From assembly GCF_003325455.1 (NCBI RefSeq), contig NZ_CP025198.1, positions 2,418,001 through 2,482,000 on the forward strand: DNA of 64,000 bases, in the 5' to 3' direction. Below the pieces are notes generated by a model. That model saw only the letters and a program-made list of their open reading frames with translations, had not been told where the DNA came from and did no database searches. Of this stretch, positions 57,148 to 64,000 are shown piece by piece. The number at the start of each line of letters is the position of its first letter. Position 1 is the stretch's first letter. The stretch comes from Acidipropionibacterium virtanenii (lineage in GTDB: Bacteria; Actinomycetota; Actinomycetes; Propionibacteriales; Propionibacteriaceae). The position numbers and the translations under genes were made by a program.

Positions 57148-57643
57148 AAAAATATCACCACCACACCCCCCACCCGAAAGCAGAAGACACGGCACCAGTG
57201 ACACACATCAAAGAATCCAAAACACTGACCCCAACAAACCTGACAAAAAAATCATCCGATCCATCAGAATCAAATCAAAGGAATCAATAAACAAATCCGA
57301 CACACACAATCAAGCGTGCATCAAACAAAATCCTATTGACTACAAAAAAGACACACTGTTGAGTTCTCAAGCATCACACACACACCACAACCCCGACCAG
57401 AAACCCAGCCAACATCATGAGGCAACCCCACCATCATAGACCCCGAACCCCCGGAAACACAAACCCGGAAACCCGCCATCCACAACCCACCAGAACCCCG
57501 AAGAATCCCAGCAGTTCCGCCCGAAAGCGACCACACCAACCTACCCGATAAACAACCCGAACACAAACCCGGACCACCCACCAGACACAGAAACACCAGA
57601 AAACAATCCCAGCATCCCCAACCACCCTTAAGCGGCCTGGAAA
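57148..57643 (-). other. rRNA operon leader
   Basis: A non-coding 500-base stretch, richer in A+T than its surroundings. It carries TTGAGTTCTCAA (57359-57370), i.e. TTGAGAACTCAA on the transcript strand, a box known in actinobacterial rRNA leaders and linked to processing/antitermination. No gene is seen. Confidence 0.75.
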
Positions 57644-57672
57644 ACTCTACTGTTGCAATCCCCCGAAGTCAA
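57644..57672 (-). promoter_or_regulatory. rRNA promoter, proximal
   Basis: On the minus strand TTGACT, 17 bases, TAGAGT. It is the nearer of two close matches to the consensus upstream of 16S. Confidence 0.7.
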
Positions 57673-57769
57673 ACTCGAAGAATTCCAACCAGAGGTCCTG
57701 AACAACGTCAATCCCTTGACGGAAAGTCGGTCATTCATTAATCCTGGCCACCCTGCGGCAGCTCGGCTT

Positions 57770-57798
57770 ACTTTACCTGTCACGTCACTTCGGGTCAA
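57770..57798 (-). promoter_or_regulatory. rRNA promoter, distal
   Basis: On the minus strand TTGACC, 17 bases, TAAAGT. It lies 126 bases upstream of the other promoter, the usual tandem arrangement. The 57800-57970 stretch beyond holds no recognisable gene. Confidence 0.65.
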
Positions 57799-57973
57799 AC
57801 CGAGGTGGCGCGGCCGGCTCTTTCGCCCTCGACCCGGACTTTGGTGGCTGCGTCTGCAGGCACACCGTGTCCTTGGTCATATGAGAGTGGAAGAAGAAAG
57901 TCGTCCTCATGACGGCCTTGATCCGGGATGTCCCGAACCATCGGCTCGCCCGAGGCCCGCTGAACGTTACACG

Positions 57974-58005
57974 TCGGCCCCCCGGTGTGCAAACCGGGGG
58001 GCCGA
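57974..58005. terminator. tyrS terminator
   Basis: Perfect 13-base stem (TCGGCCCCCCGGT) with loop GTGCAA, 19 bases after the tyrS stop. It separates tyrS from the rRNA promoters. Confidence 0.8.
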
Positions 58006-58023
58006 GAGGACATCCGGATACCG

Positions 58024-59307
58024 TCAGCGGGCAGGTCCTGACGCAGATCTCAAGGGGGTCAGCCCGCCGACCGTCTTCTTGCCCCGGCGCAGCAGCGCCA
58101 GACGGCCCTGGAGGAAGTCTGCCGGCTCCAGCCGTCGCTCGGCATCAGTCACCTTGATGTTGTTGAGGTAGGCTCCGCCCTCGGCGACCGCACGTCGCCC
58201 CGCCGACTTCGACTCGACGACGCCGGCCATAGCCATGGCCTCAGGCACCGTGGGCATCTCCGCGCCCTCGATGGAGATCGCCCCGATCTCATTCGCAACG
58301 GCCCCCACGGTCGTCACGTCCAGATCCGCGAGCTCTCCGCGACCGAAGAGCGCCTTCCCCGCTTCCACCGCGGCGCGCCGCTGGTCACTCCCGTGGACAA
58401 GGTCGGTGATGTCGTCGGCCAGTGCGTGCTGGGCAGCTCTGCGCCACGGCTCCTCCCTGGTCTGGCGGTCCAGCTCGTCGATCTCCTCGTGGCTCCTCGG
58501 GCTGAAGATCTTGAGGTAGTCGATGACCTTCGAGTCCTCCGCGTTCAGGAAGAACTGGTGGAAGGCATAGGCACTCGTGAGATCCGGATCCACCCACACC
58601 GTCCCCGACTCGGTCTTGCCGTACTTCGTCCCGTCGGCCTTCGTGAGCAGAGGTGTCACCAGGCCGTGCACCACATCCCCGCTCGTGCGCCTGATGAACT
58701 CGGCGCCGGCGGTGATGTTGCCCCACTGGTCCTGGGCGCCGGTCTGGAGGGTGCAGCCGTACTGCTTGTGCAGCTCCGCGTAATCCAGCGACTGGAGCAG
58801 GACGTAGCTGAACTCGGTGTAGGAGATCCCGCTGTCGAGCCGTCGGGCGACGACGTCTCTGGCGAGCATCCTGTTCACGGAGAAGTACTTGCCGACGTCG
58901 CGCAGGAACTCGACGGCGTTGTACCGGCTCGTCCAGTCGTAGTTGTTGACGATCCGGGCAGGATTGGGGCCGTCGAGATCGACGTACCTGCCGACCTGCT
59001 CCTTGATCGACTCCACCCAACCGGCGACGACCCTCTCGTCATTCATCTTGCGCTCCCCGGTCATCTTGGGATCGCCGATGAGTCCGGTCGCGCCGCCCAC
59101 CAGCAGCAACGGGTGATGCCCGCGCTCCTGGAGTGCCCGTACCAGCATGAGCTGGACGAGATGGCCGATGTGCAGGCTCGCCGCGGTCGGATCGAAGCCC
59201 ACATAGAAGGTCACAGGCCCCTGGGCAAGATGGGCCGCAAGGGCCTCACGGTCGGTCGAAGCGGCAACCATGCCCCGCCACTCGAGCTCCTCCAGCAGGT
59301 CTGTCAC
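58024..59307 (-). CDS. tyrS: Tyrosyl-tRNA synthetase
   Basis: 427 residues from GTG 59307, with GGAGG upstream. Class I motifs: GFDPTAASLHIGHLVQLMLV (HIGH) and TPLLTKADGTKYGKTESGTVW with the KFGKS-like motif here KYGKT. The C-terminal S4-like domain includes AGRRAVAEGGAYLNNIKVTDAERRL. It charges tRNA-Tyr. The last ten residues (PLRSASGPAR) are a small non-conserved tail. It is followed on the same strand by the rRNA operon. Confidence 0.96.
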   Translation of the reverse strand: MTDLLEELEWRGMVAASTDREALAAHLAQGPVTFYVGFDPTAASLHIGHLVQLMLVRALQERGHHPLLLVGGATGLIGDPKMTGERKMNDERVVAGWVESIKEQVGRYVDLDGPNPARIVNNYDWTSRYNAVEFLRDVGKYFSVNRMLARDVVARRLDSGISYTEFSYVLLQSLDYAELHKQYGCTLQTGAQDQWGNITAGAEFIRRTSGDVVHGLVTPLLTKADGTKYGKTESGTVWVDPDLTSAYAFHQFFLNAEDSKVIDYLKIFSPRSHEEIDELDRQTREEPWRRAAQHALADDITDLVHGSDQRRAAVEAGKALFGRGELADLDVTTVGAVANEIGAISIEGAEMPTVPEAMAMAGVVESKSAGRRAVAEGGAYLNNIKVTDAERRLEPADFLQGRLALLRRGKKTVGGLTPLRSASGPAR

Positions 59308-59384
59308 CGTTCTGTCCTCCTCTGGATTCGGTGATGAACAACGCCCTCACCCTACCGGTGGTGCGATCTCGGCTCCGCCGACGG

Positions 59385-59921
59385 TCAGCTCCCCTCTGAC
59401 AGCAGGAGGGCCGGTAGCCCGGTCTCTGCCATCTGGGTGAACGCATCCGCCAGGGCATCGGCACTGACCTCTGCGGCGCAGATGAGGGCGATGGTGTCAT
59501 CCCCGGCGATCGTCCCCAGGATCGCCCGGGACCCTGAACGGTCGATCGCCGAGCCGAAGTACTGTGCGGCCCCCGGCGGCGTCTTCAGCACCACCAGCGT
59601 GTCATTGTGCTGGACCCCGGTACACAGCTCCCGGGTCAGCCGCGCCAACCTGCTCCAGGCCGGGGATCCGGTCGTCACATCAGAGGGATGGTCCCCCTCC
59701 GGAATCGTGTAGCAGGGGTTGCCGTTCATATCGCGAGCGCGCACCGCCCCGATCTCCACCAGGTCCCGCGAGAGCGTCCCCTGGGAGACAGCCATCCCCT
59801 CGGCCGCCAGACTCGCCCCGAGCTCCGACTGGGAGGACACGTGGCCGGAGGACACCAGTTCACGGATCCTGGCCTGGCGAGCGGTTCGCGACGCCGGCGC
59901 CCCGCTGCTACCCTCAGTCAT
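59385..59921 (-). CDS. argR: Arginine repressor
   Basis: 178 residues from ATG 59921 (GGAG upstream). The winged-helix DNA domain is TARQARIRELVSSGHVSSQSELGASLAAEGMAVSQGTLSRDLVEIGAVRARD; the C-terminal oligomerisation domain has the arginine-binding GTIAGDDTIALICA. It represses arginine biosynthesis when arginine is present. Here no arg genes are next to it, in contrast with many actinobacteria. An ARG-box-like site lies upstream (59958-59984). Confidence 0.93.
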   Translation of the reverse strand: MTEGSSGAPASRTARQARIRELVSSGHVSSQSELGASLAAEGMAVSQGTLSRDLVEIGAVRARDMNGNPCYTIPEGDHPSDVTTGSPAWSRLARLTRELCTGVQHNDTLVVLKTPPGAAQYFGSAIDRSGSRAILGTIAGDDTIALICAAEVSADALADAFTQMAETGLPALLLSEGS

Positions 59922-59957
59922 CCCGGCTCCATCCTCGAAGACCCTCGGCCCCGAATT

Positions 59958-59984
59958 CCATGCATCGTTCAGCATAAGTATGCA
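59958..59984. promoter_or_regulatory. ARG-box-like site upstream of argR
   Basis: The site begins CCATGCATCGTTCAGCATA and continues to TATGCA. It matches the Streptomyces ARG box (CCATGCATGCCCATTGCATA) at most conserved positions, and a second half-site GCATAAGTATGC is a palindrome. Autoregulation of argR is likely. Confidence 0.55.
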
Positions 59985-60027
59985 GTCGGGGTTCGACATT
60001 CTCAACTCCTGCGGATGGACGGTCGCG

Positions 60028-60603
60028 CTACCGCACCAGTGCGCAGACCCCGGTCACCAGCAGTTCCAGCCCCCGATCGAAGTCCTCCTCCTCACCTCGG
60101 GCGTCAAACTCCCCGACCACTCCCAGCTCATGCAACTGGGAGCGCGTCTGCTCCTCGGTCACGTGCCCCAGCACGAAGTGGACCAGGGCTCTCGAGCAGT
60201 AGCGCTGCTGACCCGACAGCCCGCAACGCCCCAGGAGCTCGCGAACCGGCTCGCCCGGGTCCACGCTCCCCAGCCTGACAGGCAGGGTCGAGGAGACCAG
60301 CTCCGCACCGTCCCGGTGTCGCAGCAGGGCGGTGCGGAAAGAGCCTGCCCACGCACGGATTCCCTCCGCCAGGCCCTGATTCCGATCCGCGACATCGCGA
60401 TCGGGAGTGTTCCCCGTCGGCGAGGCGAGGATCTCGTCGCTCACCAGGGCCAGCAGAGTCTGCTTGTTCTCCACATGCCAGTAGAGCGCTCCGGCCTTGA
60501 CCCCGAGGAGTCCGGCGAGCCGGCGCATCGTCAGATCCTCCAGGCCGTACTGATCCAGCACCTCGACCGCCGCCCGCACGACCTCCTGCCGATTCAGAGA
60601 CAT
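60028..60603 (-). CDS. TetR-family regulator (BioQ-like candidate)
   Basis: 191 residues from ATG 60603. The helix-turn-helix is LTMRRLAGLLGVKAGALYWHVENKQTLLALVSDEIL (about 23-58), in the TetR-class arrangement with the Y-W-H motif; the C-terminal part has an effector-binding helix set. It is divergent from bioB, and two TGAAC-N3-GTTCA sites lie in the shared promoter. BioQ of corynebacteria binds closely related TGAAC-N3-GTTAC sites, so a biotin-gene repressor role is likely but inferred. Confidence 0.85.
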   Translation of the reverse strand: MSLNRQEVVRAAVEVLDQYGLEDLTMRRLAGLLGVKAGALYWHVENKQTLLALVSDEILASPTGNTPDRDVADRNQGLAEGIRAWAGSFRTALLRHRDGAELVSSTLPVRLGSVDPGEPVRELLGRCGLSGQQRYCSRALVHFVLGHVTEEQTRSQLHELGVVGEFDARGEEEDFDRGLELLVTGVCALVR

Positions 60604-60657
60604 CTGAGCCTTCCCGTCGCCCCACCCGATGATCCGGCCGGATCCCGATGGGATATG

Positions 60658-60688
60658 TTGAACAGCGTTCAGGCTGAACACCGTTCAA
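60658..60688. promoter_or_regulatory. Double BioQ-like operator between tetR and bioB
   Basis: Two perfect 13-base palindromes, TGAACAGCGTTCA (60659-60671) and TGAACACCGTTCA (60675-60687), with centres 16 bases apart. Together they make a 31-base imperfect dyad covering the divergent promoters. Confidence 0.8.
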
Positions 60689-60728
60689 TCACGCTGTTGA
60701 CCGCCCCATGACAATTCAGGAGCCATTC

Positions 60729-61805
60729 ATGAATCTATCCGAGATGGTGCGTGCGGGTCTGGAGGGATCCTCCGCGACCCCCGATCAGGCGCTGCAGCTG
60801 CTGCGCGCCCCCGACGCACAGACGATGCCGATCGTCGCGGCCGCCGGAAGACTGCGCCGCCACTACTTCGGGAACCGTGTGAGGCTGAACTATCTGGTGA
60901 ATCTCAAGAGCGGCCTGTGCCCCGAGGACTGCTCCTACTGCTCCCAGCGCCTCGGCTCCCGGGCCGACATCATGAAGTACTCCTGGGCGGACGCCCAGGT
61001 GGTCCGTGACGCCGTGGAGGCCGGCATCTCCGGCGGAGCGCGCCGGGTCTGCCTGGTCGCCTCGGGACATGGGCCCGGTCGGCGCGACGTGGACCGGGTC
61101 GGTGCGACGGTCGCCGATATCAAGGCCGAGCATCCCGACGTCGAGGTCTGCGTCTGCCTGGGATTCCTCGATGACGAGAAGGCGTCCGCCCTCCACCGTG
61201 CCGGCGCCGACGCCTACAACCACAACGCCAATACGGCCCGCAGCCATTACGGGAGCATCTGCTCCACCCATTCGTACCAGGACCGGATGGACACCCTCGA
61301 TGTGCTGAAGCGCAATGGCCTGTCACCGTGCTCCGGGGTGATCGCGGGAATGGGCGAGTCCGACGAGGAACTCGTCGAGGTCATCACCGATCTGCGGTGC
61401 CGCGGGGTCGACTCGGTCCCGGTGAACTTCCTGCTGCCATTCGAGGGCACTCCGCTGGCCGGCCACGGACGTGAACTGACACCATTACGATGCCTTCGGA
61501 TCCTGTCGATGGTGCGGTTCATCCATCCCGACGCCGAGGTGCGTGCGGCCGCCGGCCGGGAGATGCATCTGCGGACCCTCCAGCCGCTGGCCCTGGAGGT
61601 CGCCAACTCCATCTTCCTGGGCGACTACCTCACCAGCGAGGGCGCCGCCGGAGCCGCGGACCTGGAGATGATCCACGACGCCGGATTCGTCCTCGAGGGC
61701 TCACCGTCGTCGGCGTCCGCGGAACCGCCCGCGGCCGATCCCGACGACGACTCTGTGCCGATCCGCCACCGGGGGATCGGAAGCCGGCTCCCGGTCAACG
61801 CCTGA
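60729..61805 (+). CDS. bioB: Biotin synthase
   Basis: 358 residues from ATG 60729, six bases after AGGAG (ATG 60708 has no ribosome site). The radical-SAM cluster motif is in [53 protein letters not shown] and [15 protein letters not shown] follow. It inserts sulfur into dethiobiotin. The end [14 protein letters not shown] recalls the actinobacterial BioB tail. No bioA, bioD or bioF is near. The double TetR operator lies just upstream. Confidence 0.96.
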   Translation: MNLSEMVRAGLEGSSATPDQALQLLRAPDAQTMPIVAAAGRLRRHYFGNRVRLNYLVNLKSGLCPEDCSYCSQRLGSRADIMKYSWADAQVVRDAVEAGISGGARRVCLVASGHGPGRRDVDRVGATVADIKAEHPDVEVCVCLGFLDDEKASALHRAGADAYNHNANTARSHYGSICSTHSYQDRMDTLDVLKRNGLSPCSGVIAGMGESDEELVEVITDLRCRGVDSVPVNFLLPFEGTPLAGHGRELTPLRCLRILSMVRFIHPDAEVRAAAGREMHLRTLQPLALEVANSIFLGDYLTSEGAAGAADLEMIHDAGFVLEGSPSSASAEPPAADPDDDSVPIRHRGIGSRLPVNA

Positions 61806-61825
61806 GGTTCCGGAGCCGGACGCCG

Positions 61826-61859
61826 ACGGGCCCCGGGGATGTCCCCGGGGCCCGTCGTC
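61826..61859. terminator. Strong 16-bp terminator between bioB and pheT
   Basis: A perfect 16-base stem (CGACGGGCCCCGGGGA) with a two-base loop. It lies between convergent genes, so it can end both transcripts. Confidence 0.8.
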
Positions 61860-61877
61860 ATGCCCATCTCGTCGGGA

Positions 61878-64000
61878 TCAGGACCGCAGCTCGGCCCCGA
61901 ACTGGCGGGTCGCCTCTCCGACCGCGGCATCCCGCGCCCGGGCGGCATCGGCGTCGGTGAGGGTTCGGTCCAGGGCCCGAAGCCGCAGGTTGAAGGCCAG
62001 AGACTTGTGTCCTTGGCCCACCTGGGACCCGGTGTAGACGTCGAACAGCTCCACAGACTCCAGCAGTGGGCCGGCACCCAGGATGAGGGCCTGCCGCACG
62101 GACTCCGAGGGCACCGATTCCTCGACCACCAGAGCGACGTCCTCCTTGGCCACCGGGAAGCCCGACAGCTGCGAGATCTCTCCGGTGTGCGGGGCGGCTG
62201 CCAGCAGCGCATCGAGATCGAGCTCCACGGCACAGGAGCGCGCCGGAAGCCCTGCGGCCTTGCACACCTGAGGGTGCAGCTCCCCGGCGCACCCGATGAG
62301 CTCCCCTTCGACCACCAGCCCGGCGCAGCGTCCGGGATGCCAGGGCGCGCGCTGCTCGGAGCGTCTCTCCAGCCTCAGCCCGACCGCTGCCGCTGCCTCG
62401 GTCGCCAACATCACCGCGTGGGTCCAGTCGGCGGCGCGCGCCTCGCCTCGCCAGCCCTGGGGACGCCAGTCACCGGTGAGCACCCCGGCCAGCATCCTGG
62501 GCTGGTCGGGAAGGGACGCACTGATCGCGTCCAGCTCCTCGTCGCTGGGCCGGTGCTCGACAGACGGCCTGGGAGCGGGCGCCGATCCGGTACTCAGGAA
62601 GATCGTGCCGCACTCGAAGAGGGCCAGGTCGTCCTGGGATCGCGAGAGGTTCCGGGTGACGGCCTGGAACAGTCCGGGCAGCAGGCTGGTCCTCAGGTAC
62701 CGGCGGGTGTCGTCCAGCGGGTTCGCCAGGGCCACGGTCCGGCGGCGGTCGTCGTCGGGCGGCAGGCCCATGGCGTCGAGTTCGGCGTCCCCGATGAAGG
62801 GCAGCGAGATGACCTCGACGAATCCGGCTCCGGCCACCGCCGCCAGTGCGGCGCGTCGTCCTCGCTGCGCGGCAGTGAGCCCGGTCCCGGCGGTCACCGG
62901 GGGTTCGGCCGGCTCGATCTGGTCGAATCCGAGTTTGCGGCCCACCTCCTCGACGTAGTCGTAGGGGTCCACCAGGTCGGGTCGCCAGGTCGGCGGGACG
63001 AGGGAGAGGGTGTCTCCGAGCGCGGTGACCTGCACCCGGGAGGCCGAGAGGATCTCGATGACCTTCTCCCTGGTGACCGGGATGCCGAGAATCCTGCCCG
63101 GCAGGTCGGACGAGATGTGGCACTGCGGCATCGCGGCCACCTCCCCCACGATCGTCGGGGTGCCGATCCGCGCGCCGCCGTGAAGCTTGAGCAGTTCGGC
63201 GGCACGGATGACGGCGGTGTGGGCGCACACCGGGTCGACGCCCCGCTCGAAGCGCCGGGAAGCCTCCGAGCCCAGTCTGTGGCGACGGTAGCTGCGGGCG
63301 ACGGCGGTGCCCTCGAAGTGGGCTCCCTCGAGGATGATGCTCGTGGACTCACCCGTCATCTCGGTGGCGGCACCGCCCATCACCCCCGCCAGACCGATCG
63401 GGCCCGAGTCGTCGGTGATCAGCAGATCGTCGGGGTCCAGCGTCCGGTCCGTGTCGTCGAGGGTCACCAGATGCTCGCCCTCGGCGGCCCGGCGTACCAC
63501 GATGGCGCCGCTGACCTTGTCCTGGTCGTAGGCGTGGAGGGGTTGCCCCGACTCGATCATGACGTAGTTGGTGACGTCGACCGCGAGGTTGATCGGTCGC
63601 ATCCCGGCGCGGGCGACACGATCGGCGATGTAGGACGGCGTCGTGGCGCGAGGATCGAGACCGGTGACCGGCAGCGCCACGAACTGCGAGCAGGCGGGAT
63701 CGTCGATCCTCACCTGTACGGGCCCCTCGACAGGCCCGACCGGAGCCTCGCGATAAGGATCGCTGAAATGGATGCCCATCACCTGGGCGAGCTCGCGGGC
63801 GATGCCGCGGATCGACATGCAGTAGCCGATGTCGGGGGTGACGTCGATCTCGAGGACGTCCTCGGGGATCCCGAGGATCTGGCGGGCGTCCTCTCCGGGG
63901 TCCAGCGGCCGTCCGTCGATGGACTCGGGCAGCACGATGATGCCGGTGTGATCGGTGCCGGTACCGAGCTCGTCGGAGGCGCAGATCATCCCGTCGGACA
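61878..64000 (-). CDS. pheT: Phenylalanyl-tRNA synthetase beta subunit, 5' partial
   Basis: Frame is open to the window edge, so the N-terminus with the tRNA-binding EMAP-like domain is missing; about 706 residues are present. SDGMICASDELGTG is the known region at the end of that domain. The B3/B4 and B5 domains (RFERGVDPVCAHTAVIRAAELL; IPVTREKVIEILSASR), the catalytic-like core (PFIGDAELDAMGLPPDDDRRRTVALANPLDD) and the C-terminal FDX-ACB domain (SGFPVAKEDVALVVEESVPSESVRQAL) are in order. It charges tRNA-Phe with PheS. Confidence 0.95.
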   Translation of the reverse strand, partial: SDGMICASDELGTGTDHTGIIVLPESIDGRPLDPGEDARQILGIPEDVLEIDVTPDIGYCMSIRGIARELAQVMGIHFSDPYREAPVGPVEGPVQVRIDDPACSQFVALPVTGLDPRATTPSYIADRVARAGMRPINLAVDVTNYVMIESGQPLHAYDQDKVSGAIVVRRAAEGEHLVTLDDTDRTLDPDDLLITDDSGPIGLAGVMGGAATEMTGESTSIILEGAHFEGTAVARSYRRHRLGSEASRRFERGVDPVCAHTAVIRAAELLKLHGGARIGTPTIVGEVAAMPQCHISSDLPGRILGIPVTREKVIEILSASRVQVTALGDTLSLVPPTWRPDLVDPYDYVEEVGRKLGFDQIEPAEPPVTAGTGLTAAQRGRRAALAAVAGAGFVEVISLPFIGDAELDAMGLPPDDDRRRTVALANPLDDTRRYLRTSLLPGLFQAVTRNLSRSQDDLALFECGTIFLSTGSAPAPRPSVEHRPSDEELDAISASLPDQPRMLAGVLTGDWRPQGWRGEARAADWTHAVMLATEAAAAVGLRLERRSEQRAPWHPGRCAGLVVEGELIGCAGELHPQVCKAAGLPARSCAVELDLDALLAAAPHTGEISQLSGFPVAKEDVALVVEESVPSESVRQALILGAGPLLESVELFDVYTGSQVGQGHKSLAFNLRLRALDRTLTDADAARARDAAVGEATRQFGAELRS

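Noticed and set aside
57653-58171. Plus-strand frame of 172 codons upstream of the rRNA operon
   Set aside because: It covers both rRNA promoters and the tyrS terminator and end on the other strand; no protein-like features.

Overview
The window is high-GC actinobacterial chromosome. The 16S/23S sequences, the actinobacterial rRNA leader motif, the order ispH / xseA-xseB / DUF4245 / phoH / hlyIII / uppS / DUF255 / DUF4307 / greA, and the frequent -10 boxes placed right at start codons all fit Propionibacteriaceae, probably an Acidipropionibacterium- or Propionibacterium-like organism. The genus is my inference, not a database result. There is no sign of plasmid, prophage or CRISPR.

Layout. 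1-4.1 kb: a truncated quinone-reductase gene, then a small sugar-catabolism pair (TIM-barrel isomerase plus Gfo/Idh/MocA dehydrogenase) divergent from a LacI regulator, with a LacI-type operator between them. 4.1-6.5 kb: a two-component system (LuxR-type response regulator and HisKA_3 kinase) whose genes flank a 61-codon secreted-peptide gene ending in CYFFPRICR; this is the best candidate here for an undescribed system. 6.5-12.2 kb: two strong hairpins, an ECF sigma factor/MGMT operon, a gamma-glutamylcyclotransferase-like protein, a phosphatase and an ABC exporter. 12.3-28 kb: an accessory zone of reductase-like proteins, hydrolases, five acetyltransferase-type or single-domain enzymes and five toxin-antitoxin loci (two Phd/VapC, two HigBA, one MazEF), one of which carries a stop codon inside the toxin. 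A DUF4143 ATPase here has three exactly 23-bp-phased repeats in its upstream region, and is followed by a divergent ADP-ribosylglycohydrolase.

28-51.8 kb is mostly conserved housekeeping: ychF, a MacB-like ABC pair, M18 aminopeptidase, rmuC, ispH, xseAB, phoH, hemolysin III, cis-prenyltransferase, a DUF255 thioredoxin-like protein, greA, AI-2E exporter, ung and msrA. The block is interrupted at 44.3-45.4 kb by about 1 kb bracketed by a perfect 29-bp direct repeat, holding an XRE regulator and a cut nucleotidyltransferase gene.

51.9-57.8 kb is a complete rRNA operon on the minus strand (16S-23S-5S, no spacer tRNA) with two promoters, processing stems and a strong terminator. 58-64 kb holds tyrS, argR (without the arginine genes that often surround it), a TetR regulator whose upstream region carries two TGAAC-N3-GTTCA sites of the kind known for BioQ, bioB, and the truncated pheT.

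A window-wide signal: at least fourteen genes have a TANNNT hexamer ending 6-8 bases before their start codon, the expected layout for leaderless mRNAs.
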